NCBI GenBank assembly: GCA_934553185.1
Contig: CAKTFF010000079.1
Span: forward strand, 1 to 8,249
Direction of reading: 5' to 3'
Source: an uncultured Devosia sp.
GTDB taxonomy: Bacteria; Pseudomonadota; Alphaproteobacteria; Rhizobiales; Devosiaceae
Length of the DNA stretch: 8,249 nucleotides
Part shown: positions 1 to 5,347 of the stretch, piece by piece
How positions within the stretch are numbered: the first letter of the stretch is position 1
Layout of the letters: each line of letters opens with the position of its first letter
The notes under the pieces: generated by a model
What the model was told of the DNA's origin: nothing
The model's input: only the letters and a program-made list of their open reading frames with translations
Databases searched by the model: none
Made by a program: the position numbers and the translations under genes

Positions 1-603
1 GGCGAAGTGCGCCGCTTTGCCGACAAGGTGATCGCTGCCGCTCCGGCACCGCAACCCCCGGCCGATTCTATGGAAGCGCAAATCGCTGAGGCGATCGCTG
101 CGGCCGAAGAAGCACTCACCGCCGGTGACCTGGGTCGGGCCGCGCAGATCTTTGGCATGGTGCTCCAGCACCAGCCCGAGCACGCGCCTGCCCTTGTCGG
201 CCTGGCGGGAGTCTACATGGCTGCCGGCGAAGCCGAACAGGCTCGCACCACGCTTGACATGGTCGGAGAGGCCGATCGCAAGGGCGAGGCTTACCTCACG
301 CTCAGCAACTCGCTGCGCCTGCTTGATGAAGCCGCCGACCTCAGCGAAACCGCTGCGTTGCAGGCCGCAGTCGAGGCCGACCCGGACGATCATCAGGCGC
401 GCTTCGATCTGGCGCTGGCGCTTAACGCAGAAGGCCATCGTCTCGAGGCTGCCGAATCGCTGATCGCGATTTTCAAGCGCGACCGCAGCTGGAACGAGGA
501 TGCCGCGCGCAAGAAGCTCCTCGAGTTCTTTGAAGCCTGGGGTCCCAAGGACCCTGCCACCGCCAAGGGCCGCCGTCTCCTCTCGGCTGCGCTGTTTTCC
601 TGA
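1..603 (+). CDS. Thioredoxin-family co-chaperone (CnoX/YbbN-like), C-terminal TPR part, 5' end outside window
   Basis: The frame is open from the first base (Gly-Glu-Val-Arg-Arg) to TGA at 601-603, so the N-terminus lies upstream. About 200 residues are visible. After a short Ala/Pro linker (residues ~13-22) comes an alanine-rich helical region with TPR-like helix pairs: residues ~26-60 (AEEALTAGDLGRAAQIF), ~62-90 (ALVGLAGVYMAAGEAEQA) and ~128-160 (DDHQARFDLALALNAEGH). The end, with WNEDAARKKLLEFFEAWG and a final RRLLSAALFS, is the typical C-terminus of YbbN/CnoX-type proteins, in which a thioredoxin fold precedes TPRs that bind unfolded clients. The thioredoxin domain itself is not in the window, so its Cys-x-x-Cys status cannot be judged. 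The next gene starts 9 bases downstream on the same strand, which suggests cotranscription. A generic TPR protein is the alternative, but the C-terminal signature argues against it. Confidence 0.8.
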   Translation, partial: GEVRRFADKVIAAAPAPQPPADSMEAQIAEAIAAAEEALTAGDLGRAAQIFGMVLQHQPEHAPALVGLAGVYMAAGEAEQARTTLDMVGEADRKGEAYLTLSNSLRLLDEAADLSETAALQAAVEADPDDHQARFDLALALNAEGHRLEAAESLIAIFKRDRSWNEDAARKKLLEFFEAWGPKDPATAKGRRLLSAALFS

Positions 604-612
604 GGATTTCCC

Positions 613-1281
613 ATGCTCAAGCGCCCCGCGTCAGCGGCCGACCTGCCCAAATCGGTTCCGATCTTTCCCCTGGCAGGGGCGCTGCTGCTGCCGTTCTCCC
701 ATCGCCCGCTCAACGTGTTCGAGCCGCGCTACATTGAAATGGTGGACGCCGCTCTCCGGGGCGACCGCCTGATCGGCCTGATCCAGCCCGAGGACACGAG
801 CGAAGAAAGCCCCAAGGGCCGCTCTCCGCTCCAGCCCATCGGATGCCTCGGCCGGCTGACCCATTTCGAGGAGAGCGGGGAAGGGCGCTACTTCATCATT
901 CTTGAAGGCGTCACCCGTTTTCGGCTGACCCATGAACTGACGGTAATGACACCTTATCGCCAGGCCATTGTCTCGGCGGAGGATTTCGCCACCGACTTCA
1001 CCCGCAACTTTGGCGAGGAGGCCGTGGACCGCGCCCGTTTCGTCAAGATGATGCGCGACTATGCCGAGTTCGCCAGCATCGAACTCAATTGGGAAGAGAT
1101 CGAGCGCACCGGTACGGCAGACCTGGTGAACTTCTGCTGCATGGTCGGGCCTTACGGGCCGGCCGAAAAGCAGGTGCTGCTTGAAGCAGGAACGCTGGAG
1201 CAGCGCGCCGAAACGCTGATCGCCATGACTGAATACGAGATCGCGAGGGGCGGCAGCAGTGGCGGCGCGCCGCTTAACTGA
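613..1281 (+). CDS. LON peptidase substrate-binding (N-terminal) domain protein
   Basis: This 222-residue protein consists of the domain normally found at the N-terminus of Lon protease, without the AAA+ ATPase or Ser-Lys protease parts. The visible signature is the opening strand VPIFPLAGALLLP (residues 15-27) followed by NVFEPRYIEMVDAAL (34-48), then the GCLGRLTHFEESGEGRY and FIILEGVTRFRL strands (~79-107) of the beta-rich fold, and a helical C-terminal half. Length matches the stand-alone bacterial family, whose biochemical role is not established; client or peptide binding is inferred from the Lon homology. ATG 613 is preceded by a TGAGGAT Shine-Dalgarno-like stretch (602-608) that overlaps the stop of the upstream gene. 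The following gene begins 2 bases after this stop. The neighbour upstream is a co-chaperone, which fits a loose protein-quality-control theme, but that is only context. Confidence 0.88.
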   Translation: MLKRPASAADLPKSVPIFPLAGALLLPFSHRPLNVFEPRYIEMVDAALRGDRLIGLIQPEDTSEESPKGRSPLQPIGCLGRLTHFEESGEGRYFIILEGVTRFRLTHELTVMTPYRQAIVSAEDFATDFTRNFGEEAVDRARFVKMMRDYAEFASIELNWEEIERTGTADLVNFCCMVGPYGPAEKQVLLEAGTLEQRAETLIAMTEYEIARGGSSGGAPLN

Positions 1282-1283
1282 CG

Positions 1284-1520
1284 ATGAGCAGCGTTCCCTC
1301 CATCGATCCGCGCCATGTGGTGGACCGCAGCACATTGGACATGCTGGTCTGCCCACTGACAAAGACGCGGTTGACGCTGTCGGAGGATCGCACTGAACTG
1401 ATCTCAGTGGCGGCGCGGCTAGCATTCCCCATCCACAAAGGCGTGCCGCTTCTCAGTCTTGACGAGGCGCGGAGCGTCGATCCCGACGCCTTGCGCAAGC
1501 TGCCAAAGTTGGGCGGCTAG
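1284..1520 (+). CDS. Trm112-like / UPF0434 family small protein lacking most zinc cysteines
   Basis: A 78-residue protein of the Trm112p-like (UPF0434/YcaR) family. The core reads LDMLVCPLTKTRLTL (residues 18-32), LISVAARLAFPI (39-50) and GVPLLSLDEAR (53-63), matching the family pattern of a CPxC knuckle, a second strand ending in a cysteine, then AYPIRDGIPVMLxxEAR. Only Cys23 of the zinc knuckle is kept: the second position is Thr26 and the later cysteine is Ser41. This loss is, to my knowledge, common in alphaproteobacterial members. Eukaryotic and archaeal Trm112 activates methyltransferases; the role of the short bacterial proteins is unsettled. The start lies 2 bases after the LON-domain stop with no clear Shine-Dalgarno, so translation probably depends on coupling. 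A GTG at 1317 is an alternative start that would still keep the whole core. Confidence 0.85.
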   Translation: MSSVPSIDPRHVVDRSTLDMLVCPLTKTRLTLSEDRTELISVAARLAFPIHKGVPLLSLDEARSVDPDALRKLPKLGG

Positions 1521-1691
1521 CTGTTCTGCACCGAGGACGGGTGGCACGATGCTGCCCACCCACAATTGCTTACCTCGGGCTTGACCCGTTCCGCCATTAG
1601 CGGCGAAAGACCCTTGCGTGACGTTCGAGCAAGGTGCTTGGGCAAGTTCGTGCTTACTCCGTACATGGACGTGCAGCGGCCCGCGCTGCGG
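1521..1691. other. Convergent intergenic gap with two weak hairpins
   Basis: Two convergent genes end here. An imperfect hairpin lies at 1539-1561 (GGGTGG pairing with CCACCC, with a bulged C and two further pairs), 18 bases past the Trm112-like stop. A second one (GCAGCG/CGCTGC, loop of five) at 1673-1689 sits immediately after the stop of the minus-strand hydroxylase. A further 6-bp inverted repeat, CCTTGC/GCAAGG, spans 1612-1634. None is followed by a T-run on the relevant strand, so they are possible factor-dependent or transcript-stabilising ends, not confident intrinsic terminators. No coding potential is convincing. Confidence 0.35.
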
Positions 1692-2912
1692 CTAGATCGG
1701 CAGACCCCGCAATAGTTTGGGGCCAGCATTCCCCACACCCGAGGCCGTCCGGATCAGTGCTTCCTTCACCGGCCCGGTCCGATCCACAAGCCCAAGGCCG
1801 AAGTCGCGGAGGGCTCGGACCGGCGCCACATCGTTGGAAAACAGCCGGTTGAGCCCATCGGTCATTGCCGCCATGGCGGTCGTGTCGAGGCGCCGCCAGC
1901 CCTGATAGCGCTCCAGCACTGCGTCGCTGCCATGATCGAGCCCCAGCCTGATGGCATCCACCACAGCTTCCGCCAGAGCCGCGACGTCCTTGAGGCCAAG
2001 ATTGAGCCCCTGTCCAGCAATGGGGTGGATAACGTGGGCCGCATCGCCCACCAAAGCGAAGCGTGGCGCTACGAAGTCCCGCGCGATTTGAAGGCGCAGG
2101 GGAAAGCCGGACAGTTGTTCCTCCAGCGTCACGCGCCCCAGCGTCGAGCCCATCACCGCCTCGATTTCTCCAGCGAGGCTGCTGTTATCCATGGCGAGGA
2201 AGCGCGCCGCATCTTCACGTTTTTCGGTCCACACCAGCGACGACCGATTGCCCGGCAGTGGCAAGCTGGCAAAAGGGCCATGAGGGCGAAAATGCTCATA
2301 GGCGACCCCATTATGGGGCAGGTCGTGGCTGACCGTGGTGACGAGACCGGTCTGGCCGTAATCATGCCCAAGGACGCCAATACCCGCCATTTGCCGCAGC
2401 GTGGACTGCCCGCCATCGGCTGCAACCAGCAACGGGGCCTCGAGCGCGCTGCCATCCGCAAGGGTGAGCCGAGCGGCTTTAGGGTCTGTGCTGAAGCCGG
2501 CGATGGTTGCCGGCGCAATCACGGTGATCCGGGGCTCCACCGCTTCGAGCAGCACTTTCCCGCTCACGCTGTTGGGCACCATATGGGCAAAGCTTTCGCC
2601 GGGTCTCACATCGCCATCGAACTGGAGAAACAAGGGCCGGGAAAGATCGCCGAGCCCTGAATCGGTGATCCGCATGGCCGTGATCGGCTGCGCGGCTTCG
2701 CGCATCTCTTCCCATACGCCCAGCGCAGCAAACACGCGCCGCACGCCAGCGGCAATGGCCGATGCCCTTGCGTCGCGTGGCACCGAAAGCGGCCGCCGAT
2801 CCACCAGCCCGATCCGGATGCCCTTGACTGATTGCACCAGCGCCAGTGCCAGCGTCAGCCCCACCGGGCCGCCGCCAACGATCAGCACGTCGAAGCTTTG
2901 ATCTTTGCTCAT
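1692..2912 (-). CDS. FAD-dependent UbiH/UbiF/COQ6-family ubiquinone biosynthesis hydroxylase
   Basis: A 406-residue flavoprotein monooxygenase expected to hydroxylate the aromatic ring of a ubiquinone precursor at the inner membrane, using NAD(P)H and O2. The Rossmann FAD motif is DVLIVGGGPVG (residues 8-18), with Asp38 ending the second strand. The DG motif is AADGGQS (164-170). The GD motif and family signature are ALVGDAAHVIHPIAGQGLN (286-304) followed by LGLKD, the pattern of UbiH/UbiF/VisC/COQ6 enzymes. Length is normal for the family. The frame extends 31 codons further upstream, but ATG 2912 is chosen because AGGAG (2920-2924 on the minus strand) lies 7 bases before it and the Rossmann strand begins at residue 8. 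Alphaproteobacteria have several paralogous hydroxylases (UbiH, UbiF, UbiL, UbiM types) and I cannot assign which ring position this one uses, hence no symbol. It is divergent from glnK. Confidence 0.9.
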   Translation of the reverse strand: MSKDQSFDVLIVGGGPVGLTLALALVQSVKGIRIGLVDRRPLSVPRDARASAIAAGVRRVFAALGVWEEMREAAQPITAMRITDSGLGDLSRPLFLQFDGDVRPGESFAHMVPNSVSGKVLLEAVEPRITVIAPATIAGFSTDPKAARLTLADGSALEAPLLVAADGGQSTLRQMAGIGVLGHDYGQTGLVTTVSHDLPHNGVAYEHFRPHGPFASLPLPGNRSSLVWTEKREDAARFLAMDNSSLAGEIEAVMGSTLGRVTLEEQLSGFPLRLQIARDFVAPRFALVGDAAHVIHPIAGQGLNLGLKDVAALAEAVVDAIRLGLDHGSDAVLERYQGWRRLDTTAMAAMTDGLNRLFSNDVAPVRALRDFGLGLVDRTGPVKEALIRTASGVGNAGPKLLRGLPI

Positions 2913-2919
2913 CGAAAAA

Positions 2920-2924
2920 CTCCT
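2920..2924 (-). promoter_or_regulatory. Ribosome binding site deciding the hydroxylase start
   Basis: The plus strand reads CTCCT, giving AGGAG on the minus strand, 7 bases before the ATG at 2912. It supports this internal start over the longer reading frame beginning at 3005, whose extra 31 residues look unlike the family. Confidence 0.75.
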
Positions 2925-3006
2925 GTGTCGACCATCTTGCCCCTGATCGCTCCAAGCGCAAGCGCGCGCAAGGTCGCGGGTGTTGAACAAAGCTTGGGCA
3001 AACACC

Positions 3007-3040
3007 GGCGCTGGCGCCCATTAAGTAGGCAGCTGCTGCC
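3007..3040. repeat. Two short inverted repeats in the glnK/hydroxylase divergent region
   Basis: GGCGC-TG-GCGCC occupies 3007-3018, and GGCAGC-T-GCTGCC occupies 3028-3040, a perfect 6-bp inverted repeat around one T. A related pair, GCTGCT (3032-3037) with AGCAGC (3046-3051), overlaps it. They lie about 100-130 bases upstream of the predicted sigma-54 start, which is where NtrC enhancer sites normally sit. Neither shows a clean match to the GCAC-N7-GTGC type NtrC consensus, so assignment as activator sites is a guess. Confidence 0.3.
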
Positions 3041-3072
3041 AACAAAGCAGCGCTGGTTTGTCCATCCGTACA

Positions 3073-3085
3073 AAAGCCGTTGATT
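3073..3085 (-). promoter_or_regulatory. IHF-like site upstream of glnK promoter
   Basis: On the minus strand this reads AATCAACGGCTTT, one mismatch from the IHF consensus WATCARNNNNTTR (the last base is T). It lies next to an AT-rich patch (3080-3100) in otherwise GC-rich DNA, roughly 55-67 bases upstream of the predicted glnK transcription start. IHF bending between enhancer and promoter is usual for sigma-54 promoters, so the position is sensible. A 13-base degenerate motif alone is weak evidence. Confidence 0.3.
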
Positions 3086-3112
3086 TTTATAGCCAATTTT
3101 GGCCTTGGCAAA

Positions 3113-3129
3113 CTGGCACGCCGCTTGAG
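3113..3129 (+). promoter_or_regulatory. Sigma-54 (RpoN) promoter of glnK-amtB
   Basis: The sequence CTGGCACGCCGCTTGAG matches the sigma-54 consensus YTGGCACGNNNNTTGCW through the whole -24 element and the TTG of the -12 element. The single important deviation is at the -12 GC doublet (GA, at 3127-3128); the last base G also misses W. The GG at 3115-3116 and the GA lie 10 bases apart, the correct spacing. Transcription would begin near 3140, leaving a ~36-base leader before glnK. Nitrogen-limitation control by NtrC of glnK-amtB through RpoN is well known in proteobacteria, which makes this assignment more likely than motif matching alone would. Confidence 0.7.
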
Positions 3130-3176
3130 TCTGCTTGGCTATTCCAGACACGCGCTAAAAACGCAAAGGGGCACAC

Positions 3177-3515
3177 ATGAAACTGGTGATCGCAATAATA
3201 AAGCCATCACGCCTCGAAGAGGTTCGCCAGGCTCTCAACTCGCTCGACGTGCACGGCATGACCGTCACTGAAGTGAAGGGCTATGGGCGCCAGAAGGGGC
3301 ATTCGGAAATCTACCGCGGCACGGAATATGCCGTTCATTTCCTCCCCAAGCTCAAGATCGAGATCGCCGTCGATGACGCGCTTGCCGATGCGGTCAGCAC
3401 CGCCATCCGCGACTCGGCCCAGACCGGCCGTATCGGCGACGGCAAAATCTTCGTGCTTGATCTTTTGGCCGTCACCCGCATCCGCACCGGTGAAACCGGC
3501 GCTTCTGCCCTTTAG
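3177..3515 (+). CDS. glnK: P-II nitrogen regulatory protein GlnK
   Basis: The protein is 112 residues, the standard P-II length, and is collinear with GlnK/GlnB throughout. P-II proteins form trimers that sense 2-oxoglutarate, ATP and ADP and signal nitrogen status. The T-loop (~37-55) carries GRQKGHSEIYRGTEY, including Gln39 and the uridylylation Tyr51 used by GlnD. The B-loop is TGRIGDGKIF (83-92) with Lys90, and the C-terminal TRIRTGE (100-106) supplies Arg101 and Arg103 for nucleotide binding. AAAGGGG (3165-3171) lies 5 bases before ATG 3177. It is called GlnK rather than GlnB because amtB follows after 20 bases; GlnK binds the cytoplasmic face of AmtB and blocks ammonium uptake when nitrogen is sufficient. 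Expression is probably from the sigma-54 promoter upstream. No key residue is missing. Confidence 0.96.
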   Translation: MKLVIAIIKPSRLEEVRQALNSLDVHGMTVTEVKGYGRQKGHSEIYRGTEYAVHFLPKLKIEIAVDDALADAVSTAIRDSAQTGRIGDGKIFVLDLLAVTRIRTGETGASAL

Positions 3516-3522
3516 GCGTTTT

Positions 3523-3527
3523 GGGAG
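3523..3527 (+). promoter_or_regulatory. Ribosome binding site supporting the GTG start of amtB
   Basis: GGGAG lies 8 bases before GTG 3536. The reading frame is also open to a TTG at 3521, but that codon has no Shine-Dalgarno and would place this GGGAG inside the gene. The GTG start also gives a standard signal peptide beginning Met-Lys-Thr-Thr-Lys. Confidence 0.75.
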
Positions 3528-3535
3528 AAACAATC

Positions 3536-4927
3536 GTGAAAACAACAAAGATCCTGGGGAGTGCAGCTCTTGCCTCTCTCCTTCTGGCGCTCCCGGCCTT
3601 TGCCCAGGACGCTGCCCAGCCCCTGGCTGAAGCCGGTGCCTCGGTCGCCGATGCTGCCGCTGAAACAGCCGCCGTCGTCGACAAGGGCGACGTTGCCTGG
3701 ATGCTGGTCTCGACCATGGTCGTCATCGTCATGACCATTCCTGGCTTGGCGCTGTTTTATGGTGGCCTGGTGCGCGCCAAGAACATTCTTTCCGTTCTGA
3801 CCCAGGTGTTCCTCGGCTTCTCGATGATCGCCATCCTTTGGGTAGCCTATGGTTACTCGCTGGCCTTTGCCGGTCCGACAGAAGGAGGCCTCTCTGCTTT
3901 CGTCGGCGATTTTTCCAAGTTCTTCCTCTCCGGCGTCACGCTTGATTCGCGCGCTGCCACCTTCTCGTCCGGCTTTGAACTGCCTGAAATGGTGTTCGTG
4001 GTATTCCAGCTCACCTTTGCCTGCATCACCTCGACGCTGATCGTGGGCGGCATTGCCGAGCGCATGAAGTTCGGCGCGCTGATGGCCTTCCTCGCCATCT
4101 GGTTCACCTTCTCCTACATCCCCATGGCCCACATGGTCTGGGCCGGCCCGGGCCTGCTGTTTGGCATGGGCGCATACGACTTTGCCGGCGGCACGGTGGT
4201 TCACATCAATTCCGGTGTTGCCGCTCTGGTCGCAGCCATCGTCCTCGGACCACGCCTGGGCTACCTGCGCGAGCCGATCGCCCCGCATAACCTCGTTTGG
4301 ACCTATGTTGGTGCGGGCCTGCTCTGGTTTGGCTGGTTCGGCTTCAATGCCGGCTCCAACCTTGAAGCCAATGCCCTGACCGCCGTTGCTCTGATCAACA
4401 CCGTTCTGGCCCCCGCTGCCGGCGCTCTGGCTTGGGCGCTTGGCGAAAAGATCACCCGCGGTCATTCCTCGACCCTGGGTGCGGTGTCTGGCGCTGTCGC
4501 CGGCCTTGTCGCCATCACCCCGGCTGCCGGTTTTGCCGGTGTCGGTGGCGCCATTGTCCTTGGTGCCGTGGCCGGCATCGTGTGCCTCTGGGCCGTGGTC
4601 AACCTCAAGCCCATGCTCAAGTATGACGACTCGCTCGACGTGTTCGGCATCCACGGCGTCGGCGGCATTGTCGGTGCCCTCGGCACCGCAATCGTAGCGG
4701 CACCCGGCCTTGGCGGCTATCCGCTGGGCGACGCAGCCGCCTACTCGATCGGTGGTCAGTTCATGATCCAGCTGACTGGCGTTGCCATTGCCATCGTCTG
4801 GTCCGGCGTCGTGGCCCTGGTCGCTATGTATATTGTTAAGGCAATCTTCGGCGGCGCCCGCGTCGTCGAATCGAGCGAAAGCGATGGTCTCGACCTGTCG
4901 AGCCACGGCGAGCGCGCCTACAACTAA
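3536..4927 (+). CDS. amtB: Ammonium transporter AmtB
   Basis: A 463-residue Amt/Mep/Rh channel that conducts ammonium across the inner membrane as a trimer. The N-terminus MKTTKILGSAALASLLLALP with AFA before Gln24 is a signal peptide with an Ala-x-Ala cleavage site, followed by a ~25-residue Ala-rich periplasmic stretch. The first transmembrane helix starts near residue 54, and about 11 hydrophobic segments follow to ~437. Signatures include GLALFYGGLVRAKN (70-83), FQLTFACIT (157-165), YDFAGGTVVHINSG (214-227) with Asp215 and pore His223, GWFGFNAGS (266-274), and DVFGIHGVGG (368-377) with the second pore His373. The cytoplasmic tail ends GLDLSSHGERAYN, the conserved C-terminal signature that contacts GlnK. 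The start is GTG, chosen from the ribosome binding site at 3523-3527. It follows glnK by 20 bases and is probably cotranscribed under nitrogen control. All expected pore residues are present. Confidence 0.96.
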   Translation: MKTTKILGSAALASLLLALPAFAQDAAQPLAEAGASVADAAAETAAVVDKGDVAWMLVSTMVVIVMTIPGLALFYGGLVRAKNILSVLTQVFLGFSMIAILWVAYGYSLAFAGPTEGGLSAFVGDFSKFFLSGVTLDSRAATFSSGFELPEMVFVVFQLTFACITSTLIVGGIAERMKFGALMAFLAIWFTFSYIPMAHMVWAGPGLLFGMGAYDFAGGTVVHINSGVAALVAAIVLGPRLGYLREPIAPHNLVWTYVGAGLLWFGWFGFNAGSNLEANALTAVALINTVLAPAAGALAWALGEKITRGHSSTLGAVSGAVAGLVAITPAAGFAGVGGAIVLGAVAGIVCLWAVVNLKPMLKYDDSLDVFGIHGVGGIVGALGTAIVAAPGLGGYPLGDAAAYSIGGQFMIQLTGVAIAIVWSGVVALVAMYIVKAIFGGARVVESSESDGLDLSSHGERAYN

Positions 4928-4936
4928 GCAGTCTTT

Positions 4937-4960
4937 CCGGTGGCGGTTCGCCGCCACCGG
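4937..4960 (+). terminator. Hairpin directly downstream of amtB
   Basis: CCGGTGGCGG pairs perfectly with CCGCCACCGG (10 bp) around a TTCG loop, beginning 9 bases after the amtB stop. The bases that follow (TTCGCC) are not a T-run, so it may be a weak terminator, a 3' end stabiliser or a processing barrier; the strong terminator downstream at 5175-5206 may be the true operon end. Confidence 0.55.
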
Positions 4961-4998
4961 TTCGCCATTCGAGCATAGCTCTCATGGCCTTCTCGCTT

Positions 4999-5206
4999 CA
5001 GATCGCTCCATCGGAGCAATCTGCCCTTCCGGACTTCTCGAAGTGTCGATCGTGGTGTGCGGCTCGTGTCCCTCTTGGCCCGCCACAGAGGCTTCCCACT
5101 CGCAAAACGCACGGGCCGCACTCCACGATCAACACTGGCGCCCCCTGCTCCTCCCCTTGCAGCGGCGCAGAACTGACCCGTCTCCCTCAAGGGAGGCGGG
5201 TCTTTT
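4999..5206 (+). ncRNA. Candidate structured small RNA or amtB 3' UTR, family not recognised
   Basis: No reading frame here is credible, but the plus strand can form successive hairpins. The first is 4999-5009 with 5013-5023 (CAGAT-C-GCTCC, one C-A mismatch, 3-base loop). The second is 5048-5068 with 5110-5130: 21 positions with one T-T mismatch and one T-G wobble, extended outward by five pairs (5042-5046 with 5132-5136) and capped by an inner hairpin (5071-5078 with 5083-5091, one bulged C). The third is 5138-5148 with 5159-5168. The last is the terminator at 5175-5202. Structure plus a terminator is the usual signature of a small RNA gene, but I find no convincing promoter after 4961, so a processed amtB 3' UTR fits equally well. 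A multicopy intergenic palindrome is a further option. I could not match it to 6S, SRP or tmRNA: the long stem lacks the open central bubble of 6S RNA. Confidence 0.4.
5175..5206 (+). terminator. Strong intrinsic terminator in the amtB-ftsK spacer
   Basis: GACCCGTCTCCCT (5175-5187) pairs with AGGGAGGCGGGTC (5190-5202) with a single T-G wobble, and TTTT (5203-5206), then GGTTT, follows. It is oriented for plus-strand transcripts only. It lies ~250 bases beyond amtB, so it ends either amtB read-through or a separate short transcript. Confidence 0.85.
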
Positions 5207-5282
5207 GGTTTAGGCCATAGCCCCGATCGGCCTGGGCTCTGCGCCAGGGTGAAGGGAGCAGATCCCTTTCAGCGTCGCTAAA

Positions 5283-5294
5283 CCGAGTGCTCGG
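5283..5294. repeat. Short palindrome in the ftsK leader
   Basis: CCGAG-TG-CTCGG is a perfect 5-bp inverted repeat around two bases, located ~100 bases upstream of ftsK and just before the CtrA-like box. It could be an operator half of a regulator site, but no known consensus fits. Confidence 0.25.
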
Positions 5295-5300
5295 CCATGG

Positions 5301-5316
5301 TTAGCCTTGGGTTAAC
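5301..5316 (+). promoter_or_regulatory. CtrA-like box upstream of ftsK
   Basis: TTAG (5301-5304), seven bases, then TTAAC (5312-5316) differs at one position from the alphaproteobacterial CtrA consensus TTAA-N7-TTAAC. It is embedded in a 10-bp palindrome GGGTTAACCC (5309-5318) and a wider GGTTA/TAACC inverted repeat. CtrA is the master cell-cycle regulator in this class and controls division genes, so the position before ftsK is sensible. The motif is short and the call rests on sequence alone. Confidence 0.4.
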
Positions 5317-5335
5317 CCCGTCCCGATACCATGAT
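5307..5335 (+). promoter_or_regulatory. Weak candidate housekeeping promoter for ftsK
   Basis: TTGGGT (5307-5312) and CATGAT (5330-5335) are separated by 17 bases. Match to TTGACA/TATAAT is only partial (3 of 6 and 4 of 6). The -35-like element overlaps the second half of the CtrA-like box, a common arrangement for CtrA-controlled promoters. Transcription would begin near 5342. Confidence 0.25.
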
Positions 5336-5347
5336 CGGCAATGTGGA

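Noticed and set aside
1517..1738. A minus-strand frame (73 codons) covering the convergent gap.
   Set aside because: It overlaps the end of the hydroxylase gene in another frame, has unusual Cys/Ser/Arg composition and no supporting ribosome binding site.
1932..2660. A 242-codon plus-strand frame inside the hydroxylase gene.
   Set aside because: The minus strand encodes a complete flavoprotein with all motifs. The plus-strand product has no family features.
2913..3005. N-terminal extension of the hydroxylase by 31 codons.
   Set aside because: The internal ATG at 2912 has AGGAG at correct spacing and begins right before the FAD-binding strand. The extension has no family resemblance.
2979..3006. 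Inverted repeat GGTGTT...AACACC with a 16-base spacer, considered as an NtrC site.
   Set aside because: The spacing is too wide for a single NtrC dimer site and the arms are only 6 bp, so chance is likely.
3512..4957. A 481-codon open frame on the minus strand opposite amtB.
   Set aside because: It is the antisense shadow of a GC-rich, strongly codon-biased gene. Its product is His/Gly/Asp-rich with no recognisable domain, and amtB on the plus strand is certain.
5042..5136. Possible 6S RNA (ssrS) or SRP RNA.
   Set aside because: The near-perfect stem lacks the large open central bubble expected of 6S RNA, and I cannot see the GGAA tetraloop and conserved internal loops of SRP RNA. A covariance-model scan would settle it.
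4984..5220. A short plus-strand frame (78 codons) in the amtB-ftsK spacer.
   Set aside because: It has no Shine-Dalgarno, no recognisable protein features, and runs through the long hairpin and the intrinsic terminator, so an RNA explanation fits better.
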